NCBI GenBank assembly: GCA_910587945.1
Contig: CAJUNI010000017.1
Coordinates: forward strand, 1-33,669
DNA length: 33,669 nt
Origin: an uncultured Parvibacter sp.
Lineage (GTDB): Bacteria; Actinomycetota; Coriobacteriia; Coriobacteriales; Eggerthellaceae
Direction of reading: 5' to 3'
Shown: positions 25,037 through 32,505 of the stretch, piece after piece
Layout: each line of letters starts with the position of its first letter
How positions within the stretch are numbered: position 1 is the stretch's first letter
Position numbers and translations under genes: made by a program
Notes under the pieces: generated by a model
Database searches by the model: none
What the model saw: the letters and a program-made list of their open reading frames with translations, nothing else
Told to the model about the DNA's origin: nothing

Positions 25037-25281
25037 GCACTATAAGATTTTTCCTACAGAATCCCATGGAATAGGGGGAGGGGGCGCAACAGCCAACAGC
25101 CCTTCAACACCTCAGAAAACCTTCCGGCCTCGGGAAGACCCACGAGAACCAGGCGCACTACACTCGCCTTAGATTCTGATTGAGAAAGCATCTAGGCGGC
25201 AAAGTCGGGTAAGAGCCAGGAATGGGTCAAGGCCAGGGACTTGGGATCGCACAGCGGGTGTGCCCCAGAGAACCCGGGCGT

Positions 25282-25304
25282 CCCTTCCCCTTCCCCTTCC
25301 CCTT
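25282..25304. repeat. CCCTTC hexamer tandem repeat
   Basis: Almost four copies of CCCTTC in a row, 65 bases upstream of the phosphoesterase start. The remaining gap from 25037 to 25368 shows nothing else I can name. The reading frame of the downstream gene is open through the repeat, but the strong ribosome binding site lies after it. Confidence 0.7.
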
Positions 25305-25368
25305 TAGTGAGCAACCAGGCCAAGAGACAACTTCAACTCATCAGAACAACCCTGCAAGGAGGCAGACG

Positions 25369-26073
25369 GTGGTTTACATAACGGGCGATCGGCACGGGAA
25401 CTTTCGTGACCTGATGGAATTTAGCGATAGCCACCAATTAACGGCCGAGGATCTCATCATCGTGCTGGGCGATGCGGGTGTGAATTATTACCTTCATGGA
25501 CGAGATCGCAAACCACGCAAGCAGGCCGCCCGCATTCCTGCCACCATCCTGTGCATTCACGGCAATCACGAAGCGCGACCCGCATCTCTTCCCCACCTCT
25601 ATCGCGAAATTCCGTGGCGGGGTGGATTGGTGTATCAAGAAGAGGCCTATCCCAATTTGCTCTTTGCCAAAGACGGCGAGATTTATGACATCGCAGGGCT
25701 TTCGACGTTGGTTATTGGGGGCGCCTACAGCATCGATAAAGACTGGCGCCAGGCCAATGGCATCCCCTGGTTTGCCGATGAGCAGGCCGATGAAGCTACG
25801 AAACACCACGTGGAAGAAGTGCTTACTGAGCGCGGGTGGCAAGTTGATATCGTACTTTCCCATACCTGTCCCGCCACGTACACCCCGACCGAAGCCTACT
25901 TCGAAGGCATCGACCAATCCACCGTTGATACCTCTATGGAACGCTGGCTAGATGGTCTTGAAGACCGAATTGACTATCGCCGTTGGTATTGCGGCCATTG
26001 GCACATCGACAAGACCGTCGACAAAGTGCATTTCCTCTATGCCGCAATCGAGCCTTTCGGGGCAGGCCTTTAA
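25369..26073 (+). CDS. Calcineurin-like metallophosphoesterase
   Basis: A 234-residue phosphoesterase with the metal-binding series GDRHGNF, VLGDAGVNY, IHGNHE, LSHTCP and CGHWHID, which together coordinate two metal ions. The substrate is unknown; the closest named relatives act on small phosphoesters. The GTG at 25369 is the likely start: AAGGAGG lies six bases upstream and the first residues lead straight into the first motif. The stop overlaps the end of the convergent transporter gene by 4 bases. Confidence 0.88.
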   Translation: MVYITGDRHGNFRDLMEFSDSHQLTAEDLIIVLGDAGVNYYLHGRDRKPRKQAARIPATILCIHGNHEARPASLPHLYREIPWRGGLVYQEEAYPNLLFAKDGEIYDIAGLSTLVIGGAYSIDKDWRQANGIPWFADEQADEATKHHVEEVLTERGWQVDIVLSHTCPATYTPTEAYFEGIDQSTVDTSMERWLDGLEDRIDYRRWYCGHWHIDKTVDKVHFLYAAIEPFGAGL

Positions 26074-26972
26074 TCTTCGGCTAAAAAGACCACCATGGCG
26101 CACATCAATATCATGCCTGCCATATCCCAAGGAGTAAACGCGGTCTTAAGCCACAGCGCCGCAATCACCGTAGCGCTTACCGGCTCAATAGCGCCAAGCA
26201 AGCTCCCTTTGACCGAACCTACGACCGACACGCCGTAGAGATAAAATGCGTAGCCGCCGATGGTGCCCACAATCACCAGGCCCACCACGAAAATACCCCA
26301 CTCCACCAAGCCAAATCCACTGAGGGTCGCCCAAGCCAGGGTGAGTGTTTGGCCTTGCAGGAAATAGAGCGGCACGGCAAGCCCAATGCCTAAGAACATG
26401 CCTACCCCCACCACAGGGACCGAGCCATAGCGATCAAACAAACCGCAGTACTTCGGCACCAAAATATAGACGCCCGTTGAAGCCCCTGTCAGAATGCCCC
26501 AGAACAGCCCCTCCGGTGGCATGGAGAGCGTTTGGATGTCTCCCTGGGTGGCAATAAGCAGGGTTGCCACCAGCGCCAAGAGCAGTCCCGCGAATTCTCG
26601 CTTCCGTGGCAGATGGCGCTCTCGCAGACAAACGTAGAGCATGACAAAGACGCTGCCAAGCATTTGGAGTACGGTGGCGGTTCCTGCGTTGGTAAGTTGT
26701 ACGGTTTGGGCATAGAAAAGCTGGTTGGCATAGAGAGCGCAACCAAACAAAAGCATGCCTTTGAAGTTGGTCCAGCTTGCAAACATGGCGCGAACTACGG
26801 CGCGCTGCTTCCAGAGAAGCACCAGAAAGAAGAGGCCGCCTCCAAGGATTACCCGCAGCATGGTAACCAGTCCGGGCGCCGCCCCGCCAGTGGTAGTTAG
26901 GTATTGAACGCTGGTGCCCGAAACGCCCCACAGTGCGCCGCCCAGCAACGTGAAGGCTATGCCAAGCCTCAT
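26070..26972 (-). CDS. DMT-superfamily (EamA) transporter
   Basis: A membrane protein of about 300 residues with ten helices in two EamA repeats; each repeat begins with a Gly/Trp-rich helix (LLGGALWGVSGTSVQYL near the N-terminus). It is probably an exporter of amino acids or other metabolites, but nothing in the sequence fixes the substrate. The frame is open to 27068; the ATG at 26972 gives a normal N-terminus, while a GTG five codons upstream, preceded by GAGAGG, is an alternative. It diverges from a second EamA transporter; the two are not close copies of each other. Confidence 0.85.
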   Translation of the reverse strand: MRLGIAFTLLGGALWGVSGTSVQYLTTTGGAAPGLVTMLRVILGGGLFFLVLLWKQRAVVRAMFASWTNFKGMLLFGCALYANQLFYAQTVQLTNAGTATVLQMLGSVFVMLYVCLRERHLPRKREFAGLLLALVATLLIATQGDIQTLSMPPEGLFWGILTGASTGVYILVPKYCGLFDRYGSVPVVGVGMFLGIGLAVPLYFLQGQTLTLAWATLSGFGLVEWGIFVVGLVIVGTIGGYAFYLYGVSVVGSVKGSLLGAIEPVSATVIAALWLKTAFTPWDMAGMILMCAMVVFLAED

Positions 26973-27150
26973 CCCTCTTCCGGCCGACACAGTATCACGC
27001 CTCTCGCGTTTATCCTTTACCTTCGCTTTGCTGGCGAAGGACCTTCTCGTCTGTGAGAAGGCATCCAATAATGTGGCGCCATTGTGGTACAGCGCGCCAC
27101 TCTTGTCGAGAGGGAAACCGGCTGCTGGTGTACTTTTCAGCCGCTCATGC

Positions 27151-27156
27151 TATGAT
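27151..27156 (+). promoter_or_regulatory. -10 box of the second EamA transporter
   Basis: TATGAT lies only nine bases before the ATG at 27166, which itself lacks a Shine-Dalgarno sequence. Transcription would start within a few bases of the start codon. The -35 region is weak. Confidence 0.45.
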
Positions 27157-27165
27157 GCGCTGACT

Positions 27166-28296
27166 ATGACCTCACCTCGGAAAACATCCTCCCTCCCCCT
27201 TTGGGTTTTCAAGCTGTCGCTCCTGGCGGCGGCGGCCATTTGGGGTTTAGGTACGGTGGTCATTAAATCCACGGTGGACGAGTTTCCCCCTTCTTGGATT
27301 GTTGGTATCCGCTTCTTTGGCGCAGGCATTCTGCTGGCCTTAGTAGGACTACCTTCACTCAAGCGCGCCCTGCAAACTTCCCCCGCGAGCCATCTGGGTG
27401 CGGGAGCCATTTTGGGCGTCTTTCTATTCTTCTCCTACTGGTGCAACACCACCGGACTCACCGATACCACAGCCTCGAACAGCGCGTTTTTGACCACGTT
27501 TTATGTCATGATCATCCCCTTCCTGGGCTGGTTTCTGCTGAAGAAACAGCCAACACGCTACAACATCGGAGCGGCTTTTGCCTGCTTAGCCGGCCTGGCT
27601 TGTGTAGCTTATGGGGGCGAAGGAACGTTCTCACTGCGCTTTGGGGACCTTATTACGCTGCTATCGGCCGTATTCTTGAGCCTTCATGTGCTCTATACGG
27701 CCAAGCTTTCTCCGGGCCACTCGGTTACGGTTCTTACTATCGTTCAATTTTTGGTAGCAGGCCTTATGGGTATTGGCTCGGGACTTTTGCTTGAACCCAC
27801 TCCTGATTTTGCGAACCTGAGTCAAGAGACCTGGATCAGCCTTGGCTATCTCACGGTGTTTGCCTCGTGCATTGCACTGGGACTGCAAAACGCTGCGGTG
27901 GCTCGCGTTGACCCCGCTCAAGCTTCCTTGTTTTTGTCCCTCGAAGCGGTGTTTGGCGTGCTGTTCTCCGTCATGTTTTTGGCTGAGACCCCTACCCCCA
28001 CAGCTTTGCTGGGCTTCGGATTGATTTTTGCCGCCATCGTGGTGAGCGAATACCTTCCCTTGCAAGCTCAAAAGCGCCTCGAGAAAGAGGCTCAGGTGGC
28101 GGCTTGCGAGGTCCCAGTTTCTGGCAAAGCGGCGGCGACAACTGATGGTGATGGCCCGGCTGCCAACGAGGAATCTTACGGCGTTGCACCGGAGAATCTG
28201 GCAGCTGCTGAAGCAGCTCAGCTCGCGTCTGAGGAGACCCAGGCGGCCATTGAGGACGCCCAGGCCCTCGAACAATCGGACGCCTTTTTGCGTTAG
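27166..28296 (+). CDS. DMT-superfamily (EamA) transporter with long C-terminal tail
   Basis: A 376-residue protein with ten membrane helices in two EamA repeats (AAAAIWGLGTVVIKSTVDE opens the first; SLFLSLEAVFGVLFSVMFLAE lies in the second). A hydrophilic tail of about 80 residues follows, rich in Ala, Glu and Gln, with no counterpart in ordinary members. Substrate unknown. The frame is open upstream, but the ATG at 27166 precedes the first helix by a short basic stretch. No ribosome binding site is visible; a leaderless transcript is possible. The stop overlaps the convergent small gene by 4 bases. Confidence 0.85.
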   Translation: MTSPRKTSSLPLWVFKLSLLAAAAIWGLGTVVIKSTVDEFPPSWIVGIRFFGAGILLALVGLPSLKRALQTSPASHLGAGAILGVFLFFSYWCNTTGLTDTTASNSAFLTTFYVMIIPFLGWFLLKKQPTRYNIGAAFACLAGLACVAYGGEGTFSLRFGDLITLLSAVFLSLHVLYTAKLSPGHSVTVLTIVQFLVAGLMGIGSGLLLEPTPDFANLSQETWISLGYLTVFASCIALGLQNAAVARVDPAQASLFLSLEAVFGVLFSVMFLAETPTPTALLGFGLIFAAIVVSEYLPLQAQKRLEKEAQVAACEVPVSGKAAATTDGDGPAANEESYGVAPENLAAAEAAQLASEETQAAIEDAQALEQSDAFLR

Positions 28297-28718
28297 CAAC
28301 GTCCGTCGAAATAAGCCAACGGGGTTTCGTCCGTCACGCCTTTAAGACAACACTTATCCGATTGCGTCCAGTAGCGACCACAATTCAACAGCCCCAGGTT
28401 TTCCATGGCCTGTTGATCTGGTACAAATGCTTCAACTAGGCCCAGCTCCGTGCTATAAAGCCCCTCTAAGAAGCAGCCATCAGCATTGACTTTGCTGGGC
28501 GATAATTCCGTCAGGAACGTCTCAGTCTTTTGCACCACCGGGCACAGTACCTCAAAAGCCAGGCATCCATGTAAGCTAGCGTGGAGGTAAACGAGCACGC
28601 CATCGGCTTGGGCAGGCCACGGATATTGCTCCGGCGCACCACCCAGCTTTTCCCAACTACAAGAAAGCACCAGATACTTCTCGAAGACATCCCCGAGTGT
28701 CCATTCCCGAAGTTTCAT
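28293..28718 (-). CDS. Hypothetical cysteine-rich cytoplasmic protein
   Basis: A 141-residue protein I do not recognise. It has no signal peptide or membrane segment and contains eight cysteines, including a CC pair near the C-terminus (SDKCCLKG). A strong ribosome binding site (AAAGGAG) stands seven bases before the ATG, which supports it as a real gene. It overlaps the end of the convergent transporter gene by 4 bases. No operon partner is visible; upstream lies a 500-base stretch without genes. Confidence 0.65.
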   Translation of the reverse strand: MKLREWTLGDVFEKYLVLSCSWEKLGGAPEQYPWPAQADGVLVYLHASLHGCLAFEVLCPVVQKTETFLTELSPSKVNADGCFLEGLYSTELGLVEAFVPDQQAMENLGLLNCGRYWTQSDKCCLKGVTDETPLAYFDGRC

Positions 28719-28744
28719 GGCTCTCCTTTCTTTCTACTCTGAGC

Positions 28745-28792
28745 AACGCGGCGTCTGCTTCGCCAAGCTTCACGCTTGGCGGTGTTCGCGTT
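28745..28792. repeat. Two-tier hairpin
   Basis: AACGCG (28745-28750) pairs with CGCGTT (28787-28792), and inside it CGCCAAGC (28761-28768) pairs with GCTTGGCG (28774-28781). No T-run is present. It lies upstream of the cysteine-rich protein gene. Confidence 0.5.
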
Positions 28793-29074
28793 ACTGCCTC
28801 TGCCCAACAGGTCTTCGTTCTAGAAACGTCTGCGAGACGGACCTGTGGAGCTTCATGACTCTAGATTCCTTAGTTTCGCGCAATTGAAGCTCGCCCGTTG
28901 TCCTCAAAATGGTACTCAGGACCTGCAGATCAACGACATTTCGGAAATAGATTCCCATTTCCATAATTAGCCATCGATCCACCGGGCGGTCTCACTAACG
29001 CGCCTTACATAGCTCATTGTAGAAAGAACGTACTTGAAGAAATTGCGCAACATTATTGACGAAACCCCGCCGAC

Positions 29075-29129
29075 AGATTCGCCCCAAACTACAAGCCTCG
29101 GTCCATAGACTCGACCCAAACTACAAGCC
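29075..29129. repeat. Two 23-base direct repeats with 32-base period
   Basis: Copies at 29075-29097 and 29107-29129 share the core CCCAAACTACAAGCC and differ at two positions outside it. The whole stretch 28793-29150 holds no convincing gene; a 63-codon minus-strand frame at 28791-28982 has no ribosome binding site. Confidence 0.6.
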
Positions 29130-29151
29130 CAAAATCCCTAGGTTCCCGTAC

Positions 29152-29196
29152 AAAAAGCCCCCTGCTATCGGCGAAACCACCGCGCGAGCAGGGGGC
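29152..29196 (-). terminator. Terminator of the PPOX-fold protein gene
   Basis: GCCCCCTGCT (29157-29166) pairs perfectly with AGCAGGGGGC (29187-29196); on the minus strand TTTTTG follows. Confidence 0.85.
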
Positions 29197-29235
29197 GTTC
29201 TCTCTATTCAATCATAGAAGTAAGGCTGATTGCCG

Positions 29236-29646
29236 CTAGGCTATTTGATCTCCCGCAGTGGGTCCTGAAGCCGAGGTATAGACAGCATCGACGGTGATAA
29301 ATACGCCACCTTTTGCCTTAATCGGAACACCCATTTGGGCAAAGATGCCATCTACTTTTTCCTTCTGAGCCTCAAATTCGGGGCCTTCGTCAACATAATG
29401 GGCTATTCCATGAATTTGATAGGCGTCATGGCCTTCCCAAAAGACCACGGCCACTTTCTCATTGGCCTTTACGTTAGCCAGTGTTTTCTTGAAGAACTGA
29501 TCCGACAGGTAGATGGTTTCGTCGTCAATGACAAACTTCATACCCACAATCGAGCCATTCGGCTGACCCTCCGTAGAGGCCGTCGCAAACACCACGGCCG
29601 GTACTTTTTCGAACAACGCCTTAACTTCATCGGATAAGCACGCCAT
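29236..29646 (-). CDS. Pyridoxamine 5'-phosphate oxidase-family protein
   Basis: A 136-residue flavin-binding split-barrel protein. The start MACLSDEVKALFEKVPAVVFATASTEG followed by PNGSIVGMKFVIDDETIYLSD is typical of the small PPOX-like family. The function is unknown; members bind FMN, F420 or haem and reduce small molecules. The ATG at 29646 is preceded by GAAAGGA at good spacing, so the longer frame upstream is rejected. A strong terminator follows, making it monocistronic. Confidence 0.82.
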   Translation of the reverse strand: MACLSDEVKALFEKVPAVVFATASTEGQPNGSIVGMKFVIDDETIYLSDQFFKKTLANVKANEKVAVVFWEGHDAYQIHGIAHYVDEGPEFEAQKEKVDGIFAQMGVPIKAKGGVFITVDAVYTSASGPTAGDQIA

Positions 29647-29720
29647 AGCATGTTCCTTTCTTAGATTTCGCGAGGACATCACTCGGATGAGCGCCTCGCC
29701 GTTCTGCCGTGTCACCTGGT

Positions 29721-29742
29721 GTCCGGCTGCGCGTAGCCGGAC
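29721..29742. repeat. Short perfect hairpin
   Basis: GTCCGGCT (29721-29728) with AGCCGGAC (29735-29742), 6-base loop, between the YbjQ-type and PPOX-fold genes. No T-run on either side. It may weakly end the YbjQ transcript. Confidence 0.5.
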
Positions 29743-29775
29743 ATTGCCCGGATGAGCGTCAGTCCAAGTTGCCGG

Positions 29776-30102
29776 TTAGGACAAGGGCGCCAAGGTCACC
29801 GCCGTCCCGCTTGCTGTCACCATAAGCATGTCGCCAGCACCAAGGACTTCGTAATCGATATCGACCCCAATAACGGCATGAGCACCCAGAGCCCCCGCCC
29901 GCTGCTCCATTTCCTGAAGCGCTTGGGTTCGGGCGGCCATAAGCTCTTCCTCGTAGCCCTGGGAGCGTCCGCCAAAAAAGTTGCGGAAGCCAGCGCCGAT
30001 GTCCTTCAGTACATTGACACCTGTAATCACTTCCCCAAACACGATGCCGTAATAGCCGCTCACACGATAACCCTCGACCTGGGGAGTAGTGGTAACAATC
30101 AC
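29776..30102 (-). CDS. YbjQ-family (DUF74) protein
   Basis: A 108-residue protein, the normal length for YbjQ. Family landmarks are visible: a start IVTTTPQVEGYRV, the central GFRNFFGGRSQGYEEEL, and the ending GAHAVIGVDIDYEVLG then MVTASGTAV. These proteins form pentamers of unknown function, sometimes suspected of metal binding. The GTG at 30102, eight bases after AGGAG, gives this length; the longer open frame upstream is not supported. Confidence 0.88.
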   Translation of the reverse strand: MIVTTTPQVEGYRVSGYYGIVFGEVITGVNVLKDIGAGFRNFFGGRSQGYEEELMAARTQALQEMEQRAGALGAHAVIGVDIDYEVLGAGDMLMVTASGTAVTLAPLS

Positions 30103-30302
30103 TACAATCGCTCCTTTCTTTTTCCTGCTCTTTCGTTGGGTTAATAGTACACCGACCCAGGTGTCAGTAATCCCGGAACCCGCGGCTGGTGAGGTATCCC
30201 CGCAGCACCCCCCCATTGGGGCGTTTGACTCTACGACAGAGCACTTCTTTGCCTCATAATGAACAGCGAAACCGAAAACGCGCATCAGAAACGAGGAGCT
30301 TC

Positions 30303-30776
30303 ATGGCGTTAGAGAAGGCACGGCAGCACTTGGCAGCCTTTGGATACGACAGCAGGATTCAGGAGTTTGAGACTTCAAGCGCCACCGTCGAGCTGGCCGC
30401 CCAAGCGGTCGGTTGCGAGCCGGCTCGTATTGCCAAAACCCTTTCGTTTGATGTTGAGGACGGGGTGGCTCTTATTGTGTGCGCTGGGGATGCGCGCATT
30501 GCAAATCCAAAGTTCAAGGCCTTCTTTCACACCAAGCCGCGCATGCTCAAAGCCGAAGAGGTTGAACCCCGCATTGGTCACGGCGTCGGTGGCGTCTGCC
30601 CCTTTGGCGTGAATGAGGAATGCGCCATCTATCTGGATGAGTCGCTGCGCCGGTTCGACACGGTCTTCCCCGCTTGCGGCAATGATCATAGCGCCGTGGA
30701 GTTAACGCCGGCCGAGCTGGAGCAGGTTACGCCCCATAGCCAGTGGATCGACGTATGCAAACTCCCGGAGGACTAG
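30303..30776 (+). CDS. YbaK/EbsC-family aminoacyl-tRNA deacylase-like protein
   Basis: A 157-residue protein of the YbaK/ProX fold, which removes mischarged amino acids from tRNA (Cys- or Ala-tRNA-Pro in known members). It shows CEPARIAKTLSF, with the conserved lysine, and GVGGVCPFG, corresponding to the GGxxPFG motif. The ATG at 30303 follows GAGGAG. The exact editing substrate is unknown. It diverges from the YbjQ-type gene and converges on the RiPP-type locus. Confidence 0.88.
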   Translation: MALEKARQHLAAFGYDSRIQEFETSSATVELAAQAVGCEPARIAKTLSFDVEDGVALIVCAGDARIANPKFKAFFHTKPRMLKAEEVEPRIGHGVGGVCPFGVNEECAIYLDESLRRFDTVFPACGNDHSAVELTPAELEQVTPHSQWIDVCKLPED

Positions 30777-30795
30777 GCAGAACCCCCTAAACGCC

Positions 30796-30826
30796 AAAAG
30801 AGGACGCGACCATCCGTCGCGCCCTC
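30796..30826 (-). terminator. Terminator closing the RiPP-type locus
   Basis: GAGGGCGCGAC pairs with GTCGCGTCCTC on the minus strand (one mismatch), then TTTT follows. A second hairpin lies closer to the peptide gene (TGTCTG at 30850-30855 with CAGACA at 30861-30866, outer CAAC/GTTG). Together they may protect the 3' end of the peptide message. Confidence 0.7.
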
Positions 30827-30885
30827 ATAAAAGCTACTTGCAGGACAACTGTCTGTCGCCCAGACAAGAGTTGATCGCCCTTACA

Positions 30886-31011
30886 TTAGTGATCCTGTCC
30901 ATAGCGCGCTTTTACGCAATGGCCACCGTCGCAAGACGAGCGATCGCTTGCCGCGGTATTTACCGCAACCTTAACTTCGATTTTCTTGATTTCAGGCTTT
31001 TCGTACGTCAT
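30886..31011 (-). CDS. Putative RiPP precursor peptide, 41 residues
   Basis: A short gene directly after the radical SAM maturase. GGGGGTGAGAGG, overlapping the maturase stop, provides the ribosome binding site; only six bases separate stop and ATG. The peptide begins MTYEKPEIKKIEV, a charged leader of the kind (KP followed by alternating hydrophobic and charged residues) common in precursors recognised by PqqD-type domains. The C-terminal third, from Ser25, has SSCDGGHC (Cys27, Cys32) followed by VKARYGQDH. A CX4C core is compatible with thioether or other carbon-centred crosslinks by the maturase, but the modification is unknown. No double-glycine protease site is certain, though Gly29-Gly30 lies inside the core. 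No homologue is recalled. Confidence 0.8.
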   Translation of the reverse strand: MTYEKPEIKKIEVKVAVNTAASDRSSCDGGHCVKARYGQDH

Positions 31012-31017
31012 AACCTC

Positions 31018-32148
31018 TCACCCCCTTTCTGAGCTGTCAGCAGCAATCTTGAGGCATTCTTCTTTTGTCATCTGTCCCTCGTAGAAGAGCTGCCTTATTT
31101 TTGCTGCCCTGCAAAGCGTCTCTGAAATTGTCTCAGGCGAACCATGCAGTAGATCGCCTTCGGCGGGACAGTTATCGCAGAAGTAACGAGCGCGGCAACC
31201 GACGCACTTAAACTCCGAGCTCGCTTTTATCTGGGAATACCCTGCAAATGATTCCCATATTTCATTGAAGTTATTTGCGTTCACTATCTTTCCGTGGTGC
31301 CTTAACCTCATACAGGGGCACAACCTGCCCCGATAATCAATCAAGAAGCTGTTGGTCGCCACATTGCAGCTATAAACATGTTCATCAAAAGCAACTTCAT
31401 CTCTGATTAATTCATCTACCCTGGGAGCTTTGCTTCCTTGTTCAACCTGCCGCACATGGTCGTCGAATTCGTTCTCTAAAACTACGGCAAGAGGAATTTG
31501 CAAATATTGGTTCGCTTTATTGCACTTGGTGGTTGGAATAATTTCATAGGAGTGCACTAATTCCACTCCAAACTGGTTTGCAATAGCACGCATTGCATCC
31601 AATTCCGATAGCGTCAAGGTCATTACTGGCGTCTTCAGAGAGAACCTGATGTTGTGCTTTTTCATTTGCTCGCAATTATGCAAAACACGAGCAAGGGCCC
31701 GCTCCGATCCCGTCACTTTCTTATAGGTTTCCGCCGTTGCTCCATATAACGTGACGTCTACCAGCAGAGGCGGGTAACGGGACATTAGGTCGAGAGCTTT
31801 TTCGTCGAAACGCGTCCCATTGGTGAACACTTCCACCAGAAAACCTTTGCGTTTTGCATAGGCATAAATGTCACAAAAATCATCGCGGAGCATCGCTTCC
31901 CCGCCAGTAAGAGTAAGAAACAAAATGCCTTGATCAAACAAGATATCGATAAGCTCTATAACTCGCTCATAAGGCATTTCAGGCTCAGAATGCGACTCAT
32001 CAAGATAACAATGAACGCAGTTGAGATTACAACGGGAGGTTAATTCCAAAAGCACAGAAAAAGGCTTGCGGGACTCCACCCACTCTTTTCGTTTCGTCTC
32101 GTTGAAATTCAAAAGTTCGTAGTAGAAACTCTCACGCAACTCTTCCAT
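31018..32148 (-). CDS. Radical SAM/SPASM peptide maturase
   Basis: A 376-residue enzyme. The radical SAM cluster is held by Cys40, Cys44 and Cys47 (SRCNLNCVHC), followed by the SAM-binding LTGGEAM near residues 80-86. The C-terminal SPASM domain has the pattern C261-X12-G-X4-C279, with a further Cys277, then C315-X2-C318-X5-C324-X2-C327 and Cys346, enough for two auxiliary [4Fe-4S] clusters. Enzymes of this type crosslink or epimerise ribosomal peptides. The start is the ATG at 32148, which overlaps the PqqD-like stop as TGATG with GGAGG four bases upstream of the ATG; a longer frame inside the upstream gene is rejected. The likely substrate is the 41-residue peptide encoded just downstream. 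Confidence 0.92.
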   Translation of the reverse strand: MEELRESFYYELLNFNETKRKEWVESRKPFSVLLELTSRCNLNCVHCYLDESHSEPEMPYERVIELIDILFDQGILFLTLTGGEAMLRDDFCDIYAYAKRKGFLVEVFTNGTRFDEKALDLMSRYPPLLVDVTLYGATAETYKKVTGSERALARVLHNCEQMKKHNIRFSLKTPVMTLTLSELDAMRAIANQFGVELVHSYEIIPTTKCNKANQYLQIPLAVVLENEFDDHVRQVEQGSKAPRVDELIRDEVAFDEHVYSCNVATNSFLIDYRGRLCPCMRLRHHGKIVNANNFNEIWESFAGYSQIKASSEFKCVGCRARYFCDNCPAEGDLLHGSPETISETLCRAAKIRQLFYEGQMTKEECLKIAADSSERG

Positions 32149-32429
32149 CAGGCCTCCACTACAAACCCCAGAGAACATAATTGCAATAAGAACCCATTGA
32201 TATCATCTTGTATCTCGGCATAATCCACCGACCCACCAACTTGGGTATACAGTTCTTCGCATATTCGCTCGGCCGACATCTCAGGCAGACGCTCCCACAC
32301 AAACTGGCCCACCTGATTAATTTCATAGAGGTGGCAGATTTCATCAAAGTAGTTCTGTGTGATATCAATCAGAAAATAACTGTCGTGCACCTGTCGCCCC
32401 ACCACATGATCGGCCCTAAGGAATCCCAT
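32148..32429 (-). CDS. PqqD-like peptide-binding protein (RiPP recognition element)
   Basis: A 93-residue protein with the PqqD fold signature: a beta-rich N-terminus (GRQVHDSYFLIDI), then LYEINQVGQFVWERL, the hallmark of the first helix, and the ICEELYTQVGG and DDINGFLLQLCSLGFVV helices. Such domains bind the leader of a precursor and present it to the radical SAM enzyme. Translation is coupled to the maturase by a one-base overlap. The ribosome binding site before the ATG at 32429 is weak; a GTG eight codons in, after AGGG, is an alternative. Confidence 0.88.
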   Translation of the reverse strand: MGFLRADHVVGRQVHDSYFLIDITQNYFDEICHLYEINQVGQFVWERLPEMSAERICEELYTQVGGSVDYAEIQDDINGFLLQLCSLGFVVEA

Positions 32430-32461
32430 TTATGCTCATTTCAAAGACGGTTTTTGGATCA

Positions 32462-32491
32462 TTTGTAGTTCTCTGCTCGTAACTTGAACAA
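32462..32491 (-). promoter_or_regulatory. Weak promoter candidate of the PqqD/maturase/peptide unit
   Basis: On the minus strand TTGTTC (32486-32491), 18 bases, TACAAA (32462-32467). It lies in the 76-base gap before the PqqD-like gene. The match is modest, so readthrough from upstream is equally possible. Confidence 0.25.
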
Positions 32492-32505
32492 GAACCTATT
32501 ACTGC

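Noticed and set aside
28791..28982. 63-codon minus-strand frame upstream of the cysteine-rich gene
   Set aside because: No ribosome binding site, no family resemblance, and its end runs into a hairpin.
29075..29129. Possible CRISPR repeats
   Set aside because: Only two copies, a 9-base spacer and no cas genes nearby.
30225..30260. TTGACT and CATAAT as a promoter for the YbaK-type gene
   Set aside because: A 24-base spacer is incompatible with a normal promoter.
32430..32505. A second precursor peptide before the PqqD-like gene
   Set aside because: Only frames of seven or eight codons exist there, without ribosome binding sites.
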